DNA from: Lewinellaceae bacterium
Lineage (GTDB): Bacteria > Bacteroidota > Bacteroidia > Chitinophagales > Saprospiraceae
DNA: 64,000 bases
NCBI GenBank assembly: GCA_020636095.1
Contig: JACJYN010000002.1
Location: forward strand, 744,001 to 808,000
Reading direction: 5' to 3'
Each line of letters begins with the position of its first letter. Position 1 is the first letter of the stretch. Made by a program: the position numbers and the translations under genes. Below the pieces are notes generated by a model. That model did not search any database. It was not told where the DNA came from and was given only the letters and a program-made list of their open reading frames with translations. Below, in pieces: positions 49,883 to 58,577 of this stretch.

Positions 49883-50400
49883 GCCTCTAGGAGCCTGTCT
49901 AATGACTTCGGCGTGAACTCAGCGTTCGACTATGCGATAGCCCGCCGCAGTTCGCGGTTCGCAGTTCCCAGAGTGTCCTACCGAATTCCGCAGTTCGCAG
50001 GTTCGCGGTTCGCAGGTTCGCGGTTCGCGGTTCGCAGGGTGTTCTTCCGGATTCGGACTCCGGACAACCGAATTCCGAACTCCGGTCTCCGCGGTTCGCA
50101 GGTTCGCTATTCGCTGTTCGCAGGGGGTTATTCCGGACTCCGCGGTTCGCAGGTTCGCTATTCGCTGTTCGCAGGGGGTTATTCCGGACTCCGCGGTTCG
50201 CAGGCCGCACCGAGTCCCACCGAATTCCGAACAACCGAACAACCGAACTCCGGACTCCGCTGTTCGCAAACCCCACGGCGTCCGGGCGAACTCCGAACAA
50301 CCGAATTCCGAACACTCCCGATTTATACTTGCCGGGCTCCGATTCCTGCCTGCATGGGCATAAACCCAGATAGGCTCCAAAGTGTCCAATAGTATCACGG
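49883..50400. repeat. GGTTCGC-rich simple and tandem repeat region
   Basis: About 500 bp of short repeated words (GGTTCGCAGGTTCGC, GAATTCCGAAC, ACTCCGGAC). A 51-bp direct repeat begins at 50091 and 50142, with a third start at 50193. The word TTCGCTATTCGCTGTTCGCA resembles the interior of the 113-bp GGCTACC elements (TTCGGTATTCGCTGTTCGCA), suggesting it grew from such an element. No gene. Confidence 0.75.
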
Positions 50401-50412
50401 AAGTATAACCAT

Positions 50413-51978
50413 TCAACCATCCACCCCGACAAACCTCCCCACCGCCCGCGCCACATTCTGGCCATCCATAGCGGCGGAAATAATGCCACCAGCGTATCCG
50501 GCGCCCTCTCCGGCGGGAAAAAGGCCCGGCATTTCCTCATGCATATAAGTCTCCCGGTTGCGGGGAATGCGGATCGGAGAACTCGTCCGGCTTTCAGCGC
50601 CGATGACGTTGGCCTCTTCGGTAAAATAGCCCTTCATCTTGCGGCCAAATTCGCGGACGCCCTCGCGGAGCCGGTGGTAGATGGCCGGAGGAAGCAACTC
50701 ATAGAGCGGCGCGGCGTATAAGCCGGGAATGTAAGAGGAGCCGGGCAGGCTTGGAGAGAGCCTGCCTGCTACAAAATCGGTCAGCCGCAAAGCCGGCGCT
50801 TTCTGGCTGCCGTCGCCAGCGGCAAACAGGGCTTGCTCCACGCTGCGCTGAAATTCCAGGGCGGCAAAGACACCGTGCTCCTGAAAAGGAGCGAGGTCTT
50901 CCAGTTCCACGGCTACTACCGTGCCGGAATTGGCATAGGGAGAATCCCGCCGCGACATAGACATGCCGTTTACCACGATCTCTCCGGGAGCGGTGGCGGC
51001 CGGCACCACCAGCCCGCCCGGGCACATGCAGAAGGAAAATACCCCGCGGCCGTCTACCTGGCAGGCCAGCCGGTAGCTCGATGCCGGTAAATGTTCTTCT
51101 CTTGGGGATTGGTTGTACTGTATCCGGTCGATCAGCAGTTGTGGGTGTTCGATACGGACACCCAGAGCAAAGGGCTTGGCCTCTATCCGGATACCCCGGC
51201 GGTGCAGTAGGTAGTAAATATCTCTGGCCGAATGGCCGGTGGCCAGAATGACGGCCTCTCCCCGCTGTTCTTCCCGGCCGTCAATCACCACCCCCCGCAT
51301 ACGCCCCTCCTCGATCAGGAAGTCCGTTACCGGGCTGTCAAAGTGTATTTCACCGCCGTAGTGCCGAATGGTCTCCCGTATATTGGCGACGACCTTGGGC
51401 AGTTTATTGGATCCGATGTGCGGGTGCGCATCGATGAGGATATCCGGATTGGCGCCGTGCTCCACCAGCAGGCGCATGGCTTTTTCGATATCGCCTCGTT
51501 TATGAGAACGGGTATAGAGTTTTCCGTCCGAGTAAGTCCCGGCGCCGCCTTCACCGAAGCAGTAATTGGAATGAGGGTTCACCTCTCCAAACTGCTGTAT
51601 GGCCCGCAAATCCCGGCGGCGGGCCTGCACGTCCTTCCCCCGGTCAAACAGGGCCGGCTTCAGGCCCAGCTCGATCAGCTCCAGGGCGGCAAAATAGCCG
51701 GCCGGGCCGGCGCCAACGACAATCACCCGTGGGGCGTCTTCCACCGAATGAAAGCCCCCGATAATAGCGGGCTCGGCCTGATAGGCCTGTCCGGCGTATA
51801 CTTCCACCTTCAGGCGGACGACCGGCCGGGAACCCCGGGCGTCGATCGAACGCCGGACCACCCGAACGCTTTGGATATCCTGAGCTTTCAGGCGGCTTTT
51901 TTGTATCGCCCGTTGCTCTACCACCGCCTCATCTGCGGCTTCCGCCGGCAGCAATTTCAATTCCAGTTCCCTGATCAC
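50413..51978 (-). CDS. FAD-dependent oxidoreductase (COG2509-type)
   Basis: 521 residues. N-terminal domain of about 85 residues, then the FAD-binding motif RVIVVGAGPAGYFAALELIE, then NYCFGEGGAGTYSDGKLYTR and VILATGHSARDIYYLLHRRG, ending LFPAGEGAGYAGGIISAAMD, all typical of uncharacterised FAD dehydrogenases of this group. Cytosolic; the substrate is unknown. It starts 3 bp after the stop of the gene at 51982, so it is in one operon with the two paralogous secreted proteins. Confidence 0.9.
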   Translation of the reverse strand: MIRELELKLLPAEAADEAVVEQRAIQKSRLKAQDIQSVRVVRRSIDARGSRPVVRLKVEVYAGQAYQAEPAIIGGFHSVEDAPRVIVVGAGPAGYFAALELIELGLKPALFDRGKDVQARRRDLRAIQQFGEVNPHSNYCFGEGGAGTYSDGKLYTRSHKRGDIEKAMRLLVEHGANPDILIDAHPHIGSNKLPKVVANIRETIRHYGGEIHFDSPVTDFLIEEGRMRGVVIDGREEQRGEAVILATGHSARDIYYLLHRRGIRIEAKPFALGVRIEHPQLLIDRIQYNQSPREEHLPASSYRLACQVDGRGVFSFCMCPGGLVVPAATAPGEIVVNGMSMSRRDSPYANSGTVVAVELEDLAPFQEHGVFAALEFQRSVEQALFAAGDGSQKAPALRLTDFVAGRLSPSLPGSSYIPGLYAAPLYELLPPAIYHRLREGVREFGRKMKGYFTEEANVIGAESRTSSPIRIPRNRETYMHEEMPGLFPAGEGAGYAGGIISAAMDGQNVARAVGRFVGVDG

Positions 51979-51981
51979 TAC

Positions 51982-52644
51982 TTATTCTTTCTTCGGTTTT
52001 TTCAAGCCATCTCTGTGCCTTTGTATAATAGAATCGGGCAATGGCAATACATATTCCTCTTTCACGGTGTCAACCGGTTGCTCCGGAATGGCTTCCCGGA
52101 GTTCATCACTGACTATCCCCGCTTCCCGGTTCAGCTTTTTCCGGGGCCGGTAAGCTCCGATGCGCTCCTCACTTGCCTCTTTACGGGGGCGCGCCCAGGT
52201 TGTGGGGGAGGCCTGCGTAAAATCATCGGGAACGAAGATGCGGATTTCCACATGCTCACTTTCCTTTTTACCCTTACTTCCTCCTCCTTTTTGCCCCGCC
52301 TCATTTTCAGTAGCGGTATTGAGCCTGACCTCCAGATGCCTTTCACTGACCGATGCCAACACCAGCGAATCGCCCAGCTCCCGGGATTCAAAATTATACC
52401 GGCCTTTCTCCAGAAGGTGGTCAAAGACTCCGCGGGAAGCGTAGTACAACTTGATATTGCTCTGTGTCATAATGGTGTTTCCGGCCCAGGGAACCGCTTC
52501 AAACACGTCCTTGTCGTAGATATTGAAGGAGATCAGGGTCACACTGTCGGGCACCTCGAAGGTCTGGTGAAGCGTCTTAACCAATTGAGCAGTGGCGGGG
52601 GCGCCGGCCAGCATCAGGGCGGCCAGCCAAACGATGATCCTCAT
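51982..52644 (-). CDS. exported protein of unknown function, paralogue of the next gene
   Basis: 220 residues with signal peptide IIVWLAALMLAGAPATAQ. The mature start (LVKTLHQTFEVPDSVTLISF) and LLEKGRYNFESRELGDSLVL resemble the protein at 52732 (TLVKSFNIQGSQIVALQMSG and LVQAGRYNLRSEIGND). The C-terminal half is basic and unrelated (RPRKKLNREAGIVSDELREA). Function unknown, probably periplasmic. Confidence 0.75.
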   Translation of the reverse strand: MRIIVWLAALMLAGAPATAQLVKTLHQTFEVPDSVTLISFNIYDKDVFEAVPWAGNTIMTQSNIKLYYASRGVFDHLLEKGRYNFESRELGDSLVLASVSERHLEVRLNTATENEAGQKGGGSKGKKESEHVEIRIFVPDDFTQASPTTWARPRKEASEERIGAYRPRKKLNREAGIVSDELREAIPEQPVDTVKEEYVLPLPDSIIQRHRDGLKKPKKE

Positions 52645-52667
52645 ATAATGTATAACATTTAGGCAAA

Positions 52668-52714
52668 CAATAAGGGTGTAAAGCCATCCCGGCGTTACAC
52701 CCTTATAACGTTCG
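52668..52714. repeat. hairpin between the paralogous genes
   Basis: AAGGGTGTAA - 13 bases - TTACACCCTT. No long T-run, so it is a weak terminator or an mRNA stability element between the two genes. Confidence 0.5.
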
Positions 52715-52731
52715 CTCTATTCAAAAGTTGT

Positions 52732-53178
52732 TCAGAGGGAAGAGGAAGCTCCCGCCTCTGAGGCACTCTTGGTTTCCGGTAATTTTACGGTCACGTTTTC
52801 AGGAGCGAAAACGATGTAGGACACTTCGTCCTGCAACTGTTTGCCCCCGACTTTGACCTCGAGGCCCAATTGGGGCGCCAGCACATTGTAGGCGTCGTTT
52901 CCAATTTCGGAACGCAGGTTGTAACGCCCTGCCTGCACCAGTGACTTCAGAAGGGCTTCGCTGCCTTCTTTCAGGCTTACCTGCATTTGCACCCGGAGAA
53001 AGTTGTTACTCCAGGTTCTCACTTCAATAGGGCCGGACATCTGTAGTGCAACTATCTGGCTGCCCTGTATATTGAAGGATTTTACCAGTGTTTTTTCCAC
53101 CTGTTGTCCATAGGTCACAAAGCTTACGAACAAGAGGAGGACTGTCAGTGTTAGGGATCGAAGTATAAAATTTCTCAT
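52732..53178 (-). CDS. exported protein of unknown function
   Basis: 148 residues with signal peptide LTLTVLLLFVSFVTYGQ. The mature domain (SGPIEVRTWSNNFLRVQMQV) looks like a small beta-rich domain of the kind seen in DUF4097-like or adhesin-like proteins, but that is a guess. First gene of the apparent operon 53178-50413. A 113-bp element is inserted about 170 bp upstream of its start. Confidence 0.75.
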   Translation of the reverse strand: MRNFILRSLTLTVLLLFVSFVTYGQQVEKTLVKSFNIQGSQIVALQMSGPIEVRTWSNNFLRVQMQVSLKEGSEALLKSLVQAGRYNLRSEIGNDAYNVLAPQLGLEVKVGGKQLQDEVSYIVFAPENVTVKLPETKSASEAGASSSL

Positions 53179-53351
53179 AGGCGGCCTCCTTTTATTTTGG
53201 AATAATACAAATTACTACTTTTCTGATAAAGAGTCAATGAACGCGCGTTGCGCCATTTGTCTTGTTTTCTTAAACTCTCTTTATACTCAAAAGATTCCCT
53301 CAAGGCCCAAAACGCTGCCTGGAAGGACCGGTTGAAGTGGTTAAAATTTGG

Positions 53352-53464
53352 GGCTACCATTCCAGGGTTGGACGAGTTCGCGGTTCGGTATTCGCTGTTC
53401 GCAAACGCGGCAGGCTGCTTGGGCTTACCTGCTTCTAACCGTGTCCAAACTTAGACGGGTAGCC
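53352..53464. mobile_element. 113-bp inverted-repeat element, GGCTACC family, perfect 8-bp target duplication
   Basis: Begins GGCTACCATTCCAGGGTTGG and ends TTAGACGGGTAGCC. Flanked by AAATTTGG at 53344-53351 and 53465-53472. Nearly identical to the three full copies at 15332-15786, which have a different flank. This is the clearest proof that the unit moves as a discrete element. GG.. ends with 8-bp duplications resemble ISL3-family insertion sequences, but that link is from memory. Confidence 0.92.
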
Positions 53465-53474
53465 AAATTTGGGG

Positions 53475-53573
53475 TAACTATTGTAGGCGTCAGGGTGTTG
53501 CGGCCCCGTGAGCACCTGGCCGTTATACCGAAATACCATAAACCCGAAATACCTAAACAGTTACAATGCACGC
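53475..53573. repeat. degenerate GTAAC-ended repeat at the kdsA 3' end
   Basis: GTAACTATTGTAGGCG on the left and CCTAAACAGTTAC on the right, weakly related to the GTAACTATTCAGCA family. It overlaps the last codons and stop of the KdsA gene. Confidence 0.4.
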
Positions 53574-54385
53574 GTAACCGCCTCCCGGATCAGCACCAGC
53601 CGTTCGAGCAATGCCTCCAGTTGATCCATGGGCAGCATATTGGCGCCATCCGACCGGGCTTCAGCCGGCCGGGGATGCGTTTCGATAAACAGGCCGTCGG
53701 CGCCCACTGCTATACCGGCGCGGGCCACCGCTCCGATCAGCGCCGGCCGGCCGCCGGTGACGCCGGAGGACTGGTTGGGCTGCTGCAGCGAATGCGTACA
53801 ATCCAGCACCACAGTCGCTCCTAAAGACTGCATCGCGGGGATGCCCCGGTAATCAATGACCAGGTCCTGGTAGCCGAAGGTCGTGCCCCGTTCGGTGAGG
53901 ATGACCTGATCATTGCCCGATTCTTTGACCTTATCCATGGCAAAGCTCATCGCCTCGGGGCTGACAAACTGCCCTTTCTTGATATTGACCACCTTGCCGG
54001 TATCGGCGGCGGCCACGAGCAGGCTTGTCTGACGGCACAAAAAGGCCGGAATCTGCAATATGTCTGCATATTCGGCCGCCAGGGCAGCCTCCTCATCGGT
54101 ATGGATATCGGTCGTGACCGGTATATCGTATTGATCGCCAATGGCTTTCAGTATCCTGAGGGCCTTTTCATCGCCGATCCCGCTGAAGGAATCCAGGCGG
54201 GAACGGTTGGCCTTTCGGTACGACCCCTTGAAGATATAAGGAATTTGCAGGCGGCTGCAAAGGCCGTGCACATAATCCGCAATCTCAAAGGCCATCTCTT
54301 CTCCTTCGATGGCGCAGGGGCCTGCGATGAGAAAAAAGTTGCCACTGTCGAGATTTTTCAGGCGGGGGATTTGTCCTAATTGCAT
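53561..54385 (-). CDS. kdsA: 3-deoxy-8-phosphooctulonate synthase (KDO-8-P synthase)
   Basis: 274 residues, normal length. FFLIAGPCAIEGEEMAFEIA, IFKGSYRKANRSRLDSFSGI, TTDIHTDEEAALAAEYADIL, PAFLCRQTSLLVAAADTGKV and VLDCTHSLQQPNQSSGVTGG are the standard KdsA motifs. It condenses phosphoenolpyruvate with arabinose-5-phosphate in lipopolysaccharide KDO synthesis. I choose ATG 54385 (MQLGQIPRLKNLDSGN) over the longer frame from 54421. It is 43 bp downstream of an outer-membrane barrel gene. Confidence 0.95.
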   Translation of the reverse strand: MQLGQIPRLKNLDSGNFFLIAGPCAIEGEEMAFEIADYVHGLCSRLQIPYIFKGSYRKANRSRLDSFSGIGDEKALRILKAIGDQYDIPVTTDIHTDEEAALAAEYADILQIPAFLCRQTSLLVAAADTGKVVNIKKGQFVSPEAMSFAMDKVKESGNDQVILTERGTTFGYQDLVIDYRGIPAMQSLGATVVLDCTHSLQQPNQSSGVTGGRPALIGAVARAGIAVGADGLFIETHPRPAEARSDGANMLPMDQLEALLERLVLIREAVTRAL

Positions 54386-54428
54386 ATCATTTCTTTTTGC
54401 ATGGCAACGGATCGCCTCCAAACAAACG

Positions 54429-54995
54429 CTACAGTTTTACGCTGACGCCCAAATTGAGGATGGAAATGCCGTATCCCACTTCCGCAAACAAGCCGATATT
54501 TTTGATGGGATAATAGCTGGCGCCCACAAAAGCACTGTAGGTAAATTCATTGCCGGCCGGCCGGCTGTAGGTGGGGCCATCTACATCACTTTTCTCTTTG
54601 GTAATATTGTCATCGACCTTGGGCACGTTGTAGCCCAGCATCGCACCGCCGTAAATATCCCAGTTGTCCATCCGGTTGGCATGAACGGCCCCGCGCAGGC
54701 CGAAGAGGTAGAATTCATTGCTCACGTCGCGGATAGCCCCTCCGGGAAGGCCTACCTGATGAGCTTCTGACGAGGAAAAGGCGGCATAAGCCCCCAGGCT
54801 GAAATTGGAAGCGAGCCGGATGTTGAGCCGGGCGCTTACCGGAGGGACCACCGTTGTGGCGTTATCTTTGGCAAAAGTGGGCAGCAACCCGATGCCGGTG
54901 GCAAATTCTATATCGCCTTTTTTGAAAGTCGTTTGAGCGCTTACTGAGGAGAGGCCAATCACAAGGGCGGCCAAAAGGATCATAATTCTTCTCAT
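54429..54995 (-). CDS. outer-membrane beta-barrel protein
   Basis: 188 residues. Signal peptide IMILLAALVIGLSSVSAQ, then alternating strands with aromatic girdles (SARLNIRLASNFSLGAYAAF, EFYLFGLRGAVHANRMDNWD, FTYSAFVGASYYPIKNIGLF) and the C-terminal strand AEVGYGISILNLGVSVKL. Matches the general small-barrel (OMP_b-brl) type; no specific function can be assigned. Same strand as kdsA, probably co-transcribed. Confidence 0.87.
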   Translation of the reverse strand: MRRIMILLAALVIGLSSVSAQTTFKKGDIEFATGIGLLPTFAKDNATTVVPPVSARLNIRLASNFSLGAYAAFSSSEAHQVGLPGGAIRDVSNEFYLFGLRGAVHANRMDNWDIYGGAMLGYNVPKVDDNITKEKSDVDGPTYSRPAGNEFTYSAFVGASYYPIKNIGLFAEVGYGISILNLGVSVKL

Positions 54996-55482
54996 GGAAT
55001 TTCGTATTTTAAGTTTCTGTATTCTATCGGTGGTTTGCTCAGTTTTTTTTGAAAACTACTTCCTGAGCAACGCCCCAAAATTAGGCTGTTTCCGGGTAGG
55101 ACTCAAACTTATAGGCAAATTTTATTTTGTTTACCTACATATTCACCAGTCAATGCAAAATTTTATTTTAAAAAACTCTTTGTCACTTCACCCAGTACTC
55201 ATTTTTTCTCCTATCCCCAAATTTCGTATGCTCGGGCCCGGCCGGGGGGAAAACTAATTTTTTCTTTATTTCAGTCACCCTAAAACGGTTACCCTAAAAC
55301 CGAAATTTTATTCGAATAAATTTTTTATTATTTATTATTCCGGCCCGCCATCCGGCCCGTTTCATCAGAGTGTAGGCCAACTTTTATCGAATAGCTGCAA
55401 CCTATTTTGCTTCCATAGCATTTATAAGGTTTAGTAGAACTTATTGCCAAATGGCTGAAAAGCCCTTTTTAACCAAAAAAAC
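54996..55482. other. 487-bp AT-rich divergent intergenic region
   Basis: Between the barrel gene (minus) and the phosphoesterase gene (plus). TAAGTTTG on the minus strand at 55111-55104 is an exact TAnnTTTG box 110 bp before the barrel start. No supported gene; the 87-codon plus-strand frame has poor composition. Confidence 0.45.
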
Positions 55483-56709
55483 ATGCGTCTCCTTCTAACC
55501 ATTTCTATCCTACTGCTTTTGGACTGGTACGCCTTTCAGGCGGTGCGCACGCTGGCGCAAACCTGGCCGGCCGCTGTTCGCGCCATGGCCTATACTTTTC
55601 ACTGGCTGGTACCCATTGCCCTGGCCATCTGGATGATCGCTTCCGCTAATAGTGCAGCCGACGGGATCGACAAGAATACCCTTACAGTAGTCCGGACCCT
55701 GTTCTTTATCATCTATATTTCCAAGATACTGGTCGTCAGCATCCTGTTCATCGATGACCTGCGCCGGGTAGCCATGGTGGCTTACAATCATTTTGTCGGC
55801 TCCGGCAACTACGATGAGGGCCGTTCGCGCTTCGTCGCTCAGATGAGCCTCTTTATGGGAGGCATCCCCTTTGTATCTTTGATCTACGGGATGATCCGCA
55901 ACCCATACCGCTACACTATATTTAAAGAAACGGTCCGCCTGAAGAACCTGCCGAAAGCCCTCGATGGCTTGCGAATCGTACAGATCTCCGATATCCACTC
56001 GGGCAGCTTCCTGTTTAAGGAGCCGGTAGAGAACGCTATCCGCATCATCAACGAGCAAAAAGCAGACCTGGCCTTCTTCACCGGCGACCTGGTCAACAGC
56101 ATGGCTAAAGAGGTGGAGCCGTTTATCGACATCTTCAGCGGCATCCGGGCCAAATACGGCGTTTTCTCTGTACTCGGCAATCACGACTACGGCGACTACC
56201 ACCGATGGGATACGCCCGAAGACAAAGAGCAGAACATGGAAAACCTGAAAGATGCTCACCGTCAAATGGGCTGGGACCTCCTGCTCAACGAAAACCGTAT
56301 GGTGGAGATCAACGGGGAACAGGTGGCCGTCCTCGGCGTGGAAAACTATTCCTCCCACCCCCGCTTTCCGAAATACGGCGACCTTAAGAAGGCGTACAAC
56401 GGCGCCGGTCAGGCGCCGCTAAAGCTGCTGCTTTCTCACGACCCTTCCCACTGGCTCGACCAGGTGACCAGCGATTACACGGATATTGACCTCACTTTCT
56501 CCGGCCATACGCACGGCATGCAGTTCGGCGTGGAGATACCGGGCTGGATCAAATGGAGCCCCATCAAGTACGTCTACAAACAATGGGCCGGCTTGTACCA
56601 GGAAGGGCAGCAGTACCTCTATGTCAACCGGGGACTGGGTTATCTCGGCTACCCGGGCCGGGTGGGAATTTTACCGGAAGTGACGGTGATTGACTTGAAA
56701 AGGGGGTAA
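55483..56709 (+). CDS. membrane-bound metallophosphoesterase
   Basis: 408 residues. Four membrane helices in the first 150 residues (LLLTISILLLLDWYAFQAVR, FHWLVPIALAIWMIASANSA and others), then a calcineurin-like phosphoesterase domain: IVQISDIHSGSF (DxH), FFTGDLVNSM (GD), SVLGNHDYGDY (GNHD), LLLSHDPSHW and FSGHTHGMQFG (GHTH). Binds two metals; similar to YkuE-type enzymes. Substrate unknown. Confidence 0.92.
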   Translation: MRLLLTISILLLLDWYAFQAVRTLAQTWPAAVRAMAYTFHWLVPIALAIWMIASANSAADGIDKNTLTVVRTLFFIIYISKILVVSILFIDDLRRVAMVAYNHFVGSGNYDEGRSRFVAQMSLFMGGIPFVSLIYGMIRNPYRYTIFKETVRLKNLPKALDGLRIVQISDIHSGSFLFKEPVENAIRIINEQKADLAFFTGDLVNSMAKEVEPFIDIFSGIRAKYGVFSVLGNHDYGDYHRWDTPEDKEQNMENLKDAHRQMGWDLLLNENRMVEINGEQVAVLGVENYSSHPRFPKYGDLKKAYNGAGQAPLKLLLSHDPSHWLDQVTSDYTDIDLTFSGHTHGMQFGVEIPGWIKWSPIKYVYKQWAGLYQEGQQYLYVNRGLGYLGYPGRVGILPEVTVIDLKRG

Positions 56710-56732
56710 AACTGCTTGCCGCCTGAAAACTG

Positions 56733-56942
56733 TCGGGGCGCAATTTCCCATTGCGCTCCGACTTATAGCCTGGCTTCCCAAACATAAACGGCCAGTTGCA
56801 AAGGAAAACTCGGACGCCAATAGAAAATTGGCGCCCGAGCATCTACCGCTTTACAAACCCTTTCACCCCCAATACCCGGCCAAGCCCCTCTTACTCCCCA
56901 AAGGGAAGAACCGGCCAGGTGGCAAAATTGGCGCCCGAGCCT
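56733..56942. repeat. duplicated 3'-end segment of a T9SS cargo gene with hairpins
   Basis: AAAATTGGCGCCCGAGC.TCTACCG.TT.ACAAACCC occurs at about 56826 and again at 56922, 96 bp apart. The second copy is the real 3' end of the gene at 56943 (ending GFVKR). The first, on the minus strand, still reads VKGFVKR and a stop, a decayed duplicate of the gene end. The hairpin TTGGCGCCCGAG with its partner CTCGGACGCCAA follows it. Similar pieces occur at 62502 and 62930. Confidence 0.65.
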
Positions 56943-58502
56943 CTACCGTTTCACAAACCCCTCCACCCCCACTACCTTCCCATTCCTTAGGCACTGCAAA
57001 TAATACACCCCGCCCGGCAGTTCCCCCACCTCCAGCAGCAGCGTCACTTCATGAAGGCGAGTGGAAAAACGCCGCCACTCCCGACCCTGCGCATCCAGGA
57101 TGCGAAAGGCATACTCCGCACTTTCCTCAGCGGAGAAATACAGCTGTAGCTGTTCACCTACCGGATTGGGGTAGAGCAGCAGCGTATAGTCATCTGACGA
57201 CTTGAAGTCGTCTGATGACTGCACCCCGCTCACCAGCTCACAGCCCGGAACCAGGCAACCGTACTCATCCACCTTGAGCAGCCAGCCCTGCTGGCGGGGG
57301 GCGTTGACCGTGTCCCGCACTTCGCCGACCATGATGAAGCCGCCGTCGGGGGCTTGGGCAAGGTCGTTTATAAAGTGGCGGGTGTTCTGGCTTGGGATAT
57401 GTTGGTAATAGCGCTTCCAGAGTAAAACCCCATCAGAAGATATTTTTGCCAATACCCCATCGAAATACAGGCCATCTTCAGGAGTGCCTTCAATTAAATT
57501 GCCCGCCACAGCATAACCACTGCCATCCTGAACTTCTATGCCTGAGGTGAGTTGGTTGTTATAGGATATGGCATGGAAGGAATCCCGTACTAATACCCCC
57601 CATTCTTCGTGCCGGTTGGAGTCCAGCTTGAAGGCGTAGTTGTGCCAGCGCAGCTGGCCGGCATCGGTACCTGCCGGCACCTCAATTCCCTGCCCGGTCA
57701 TCACCAATAGCCCACCGTCACTGGTGGCGATGGCCCGCCCTTCCTTGCCCCGGAGTTCTCCGGAGGGGGAGAAATATTCCCACATTATTTCACCCTCTTC
57801 ATTGACCTTAAAAATGTGGTTGCGCGCTTCATAGTTCTGATGAACGATATTCGTATTGTCGCGAATAGCAGCTATAATAAAACCGTCTTGGATATATATG
57901 ATCTTGTGAGGAGTATCATCCCTAGAAACAATTCCGTACTCCTTTCCCCATAACAATTCCCCTTCTTTATTTAGCCTTAAAATTTGAATTTCATCATTAT
58001 TGATGCCTTCAGGAGAACCAATCCAATTTAACAGCATATATCCATTCTCCAATGTTTCTATATCTTTGGTAAAAATGAAGCTTTCATCGGGATAGTAAGG
58101 GTTAGGAAATTGTGCGGTAAAAACTGTGTCACCATATTCATTGTAAACAATCAATAGTGCTTTCATTAAGCTATCTACTGTGTAACCAGCAGCAGCAAAA
58201 CCTCCTTCCGGCAAGACTTTAAGGTTATTTAGCCAAGTTTGATAGGACTTTGCCGTATCTCTTATAGTTTTTAATAATTCAACTTCTCCTTGTTCCGAAA
58301 ACCTAACAAAAATATTTCCTGCTTCATGAGGGGATATAGAATCGGCAATTACTCCCGTAGCATAATAACAGCTGTCCGTTGCTACAATACTCGTTAACAC
58401 TGCTGCGGGAAAGCCAAAGTGAAATCGTTTACTGAAAGTATTTTGCCCCCACAACGGCAAGGCATTAAAGGCCAATAATAAAAAGGGCATAGCTATTCGC
58501 AT
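56943..58502 (-). CDS. T9SS-secreted protein with type A sorting domain
   Basis: 519 residues. Signal peptide RIAMPFLLLAFNALPLWGQ, then repeated domains with GGF/GGL and EDG motifs, probably a beta-propeller (for example LPEGGFAAAGYTVDSLMKAL, then TSDGGLLVMTGQGI, then APDGGFIMVGEVRDTVN). The C-terminal type IX sorting domain begins LLLYPNPVGEQLQLYF and ends PGGVYYLQCLRNGKVVGVEG followed by FVKR. The protein is expected to be released or anchored at the cell surface; ligand unknown. Tandem with the larger T9SS cargo gene upstream. Confidence 0.88.
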   Translation of the reverse strand: MRIAMPFLLLAFNALPLWGQNTFSKRFHFGFPAAVLTSIVATDSCYYATGVIADSISPHEAGNIFVRFSEQGEVELLKTIRDTAKSYQTWLNNLKVLPEGGFAAAGYTVDSLMKALLIVYNEYGDTVFTAQFPNPYYPDESFIFTKDIETLENGYMLLNWIGSPEGINNDEIQILRLNKEGELLWGKEYGIVSRDDTPHKIIYIQDGFIIAAIRDNTNIVHQNYEARNHIFKVNEEGEIMWEYFSPSGELRGKEGRAIATSDGGLLVMTGQGIEVPAGTDAGQLRWHNYAFKLDSNRHEEWGVLVRDSFHAISYNNQLTSGIEVQDGSGYAVAGNLIEGTPEDGLYFDGVLAKISSDGVLLWKRYYQHIPSQNTRHFINDLAQAPDGGFIMVGEVRDTVNAPRQQGWLLKVDEYGCLVPGCELVSGVQSSDDFKSSDDYTLLLYPNPVGEQLQLYFSAEESAEYAFRILDAQGREWRRFSTRLHEVTLLLEVGELPGGVYYLQCLRNGKVVGVEGFVKR

Positions 58503-58577
58503 CTTTAAGTCTGTTAAGTAAATACAAACAGGGGAAGTGGAAACACTCCCACTTCCCCGCTGTATTTTTCATTATTG

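Noticed and set aside
55000..55257. Small secreted protein in the region before the phosphoesterase
   Set aside because: AT-rich and poor in coding features; it overlaps the likely promoter region of the barrel gene.
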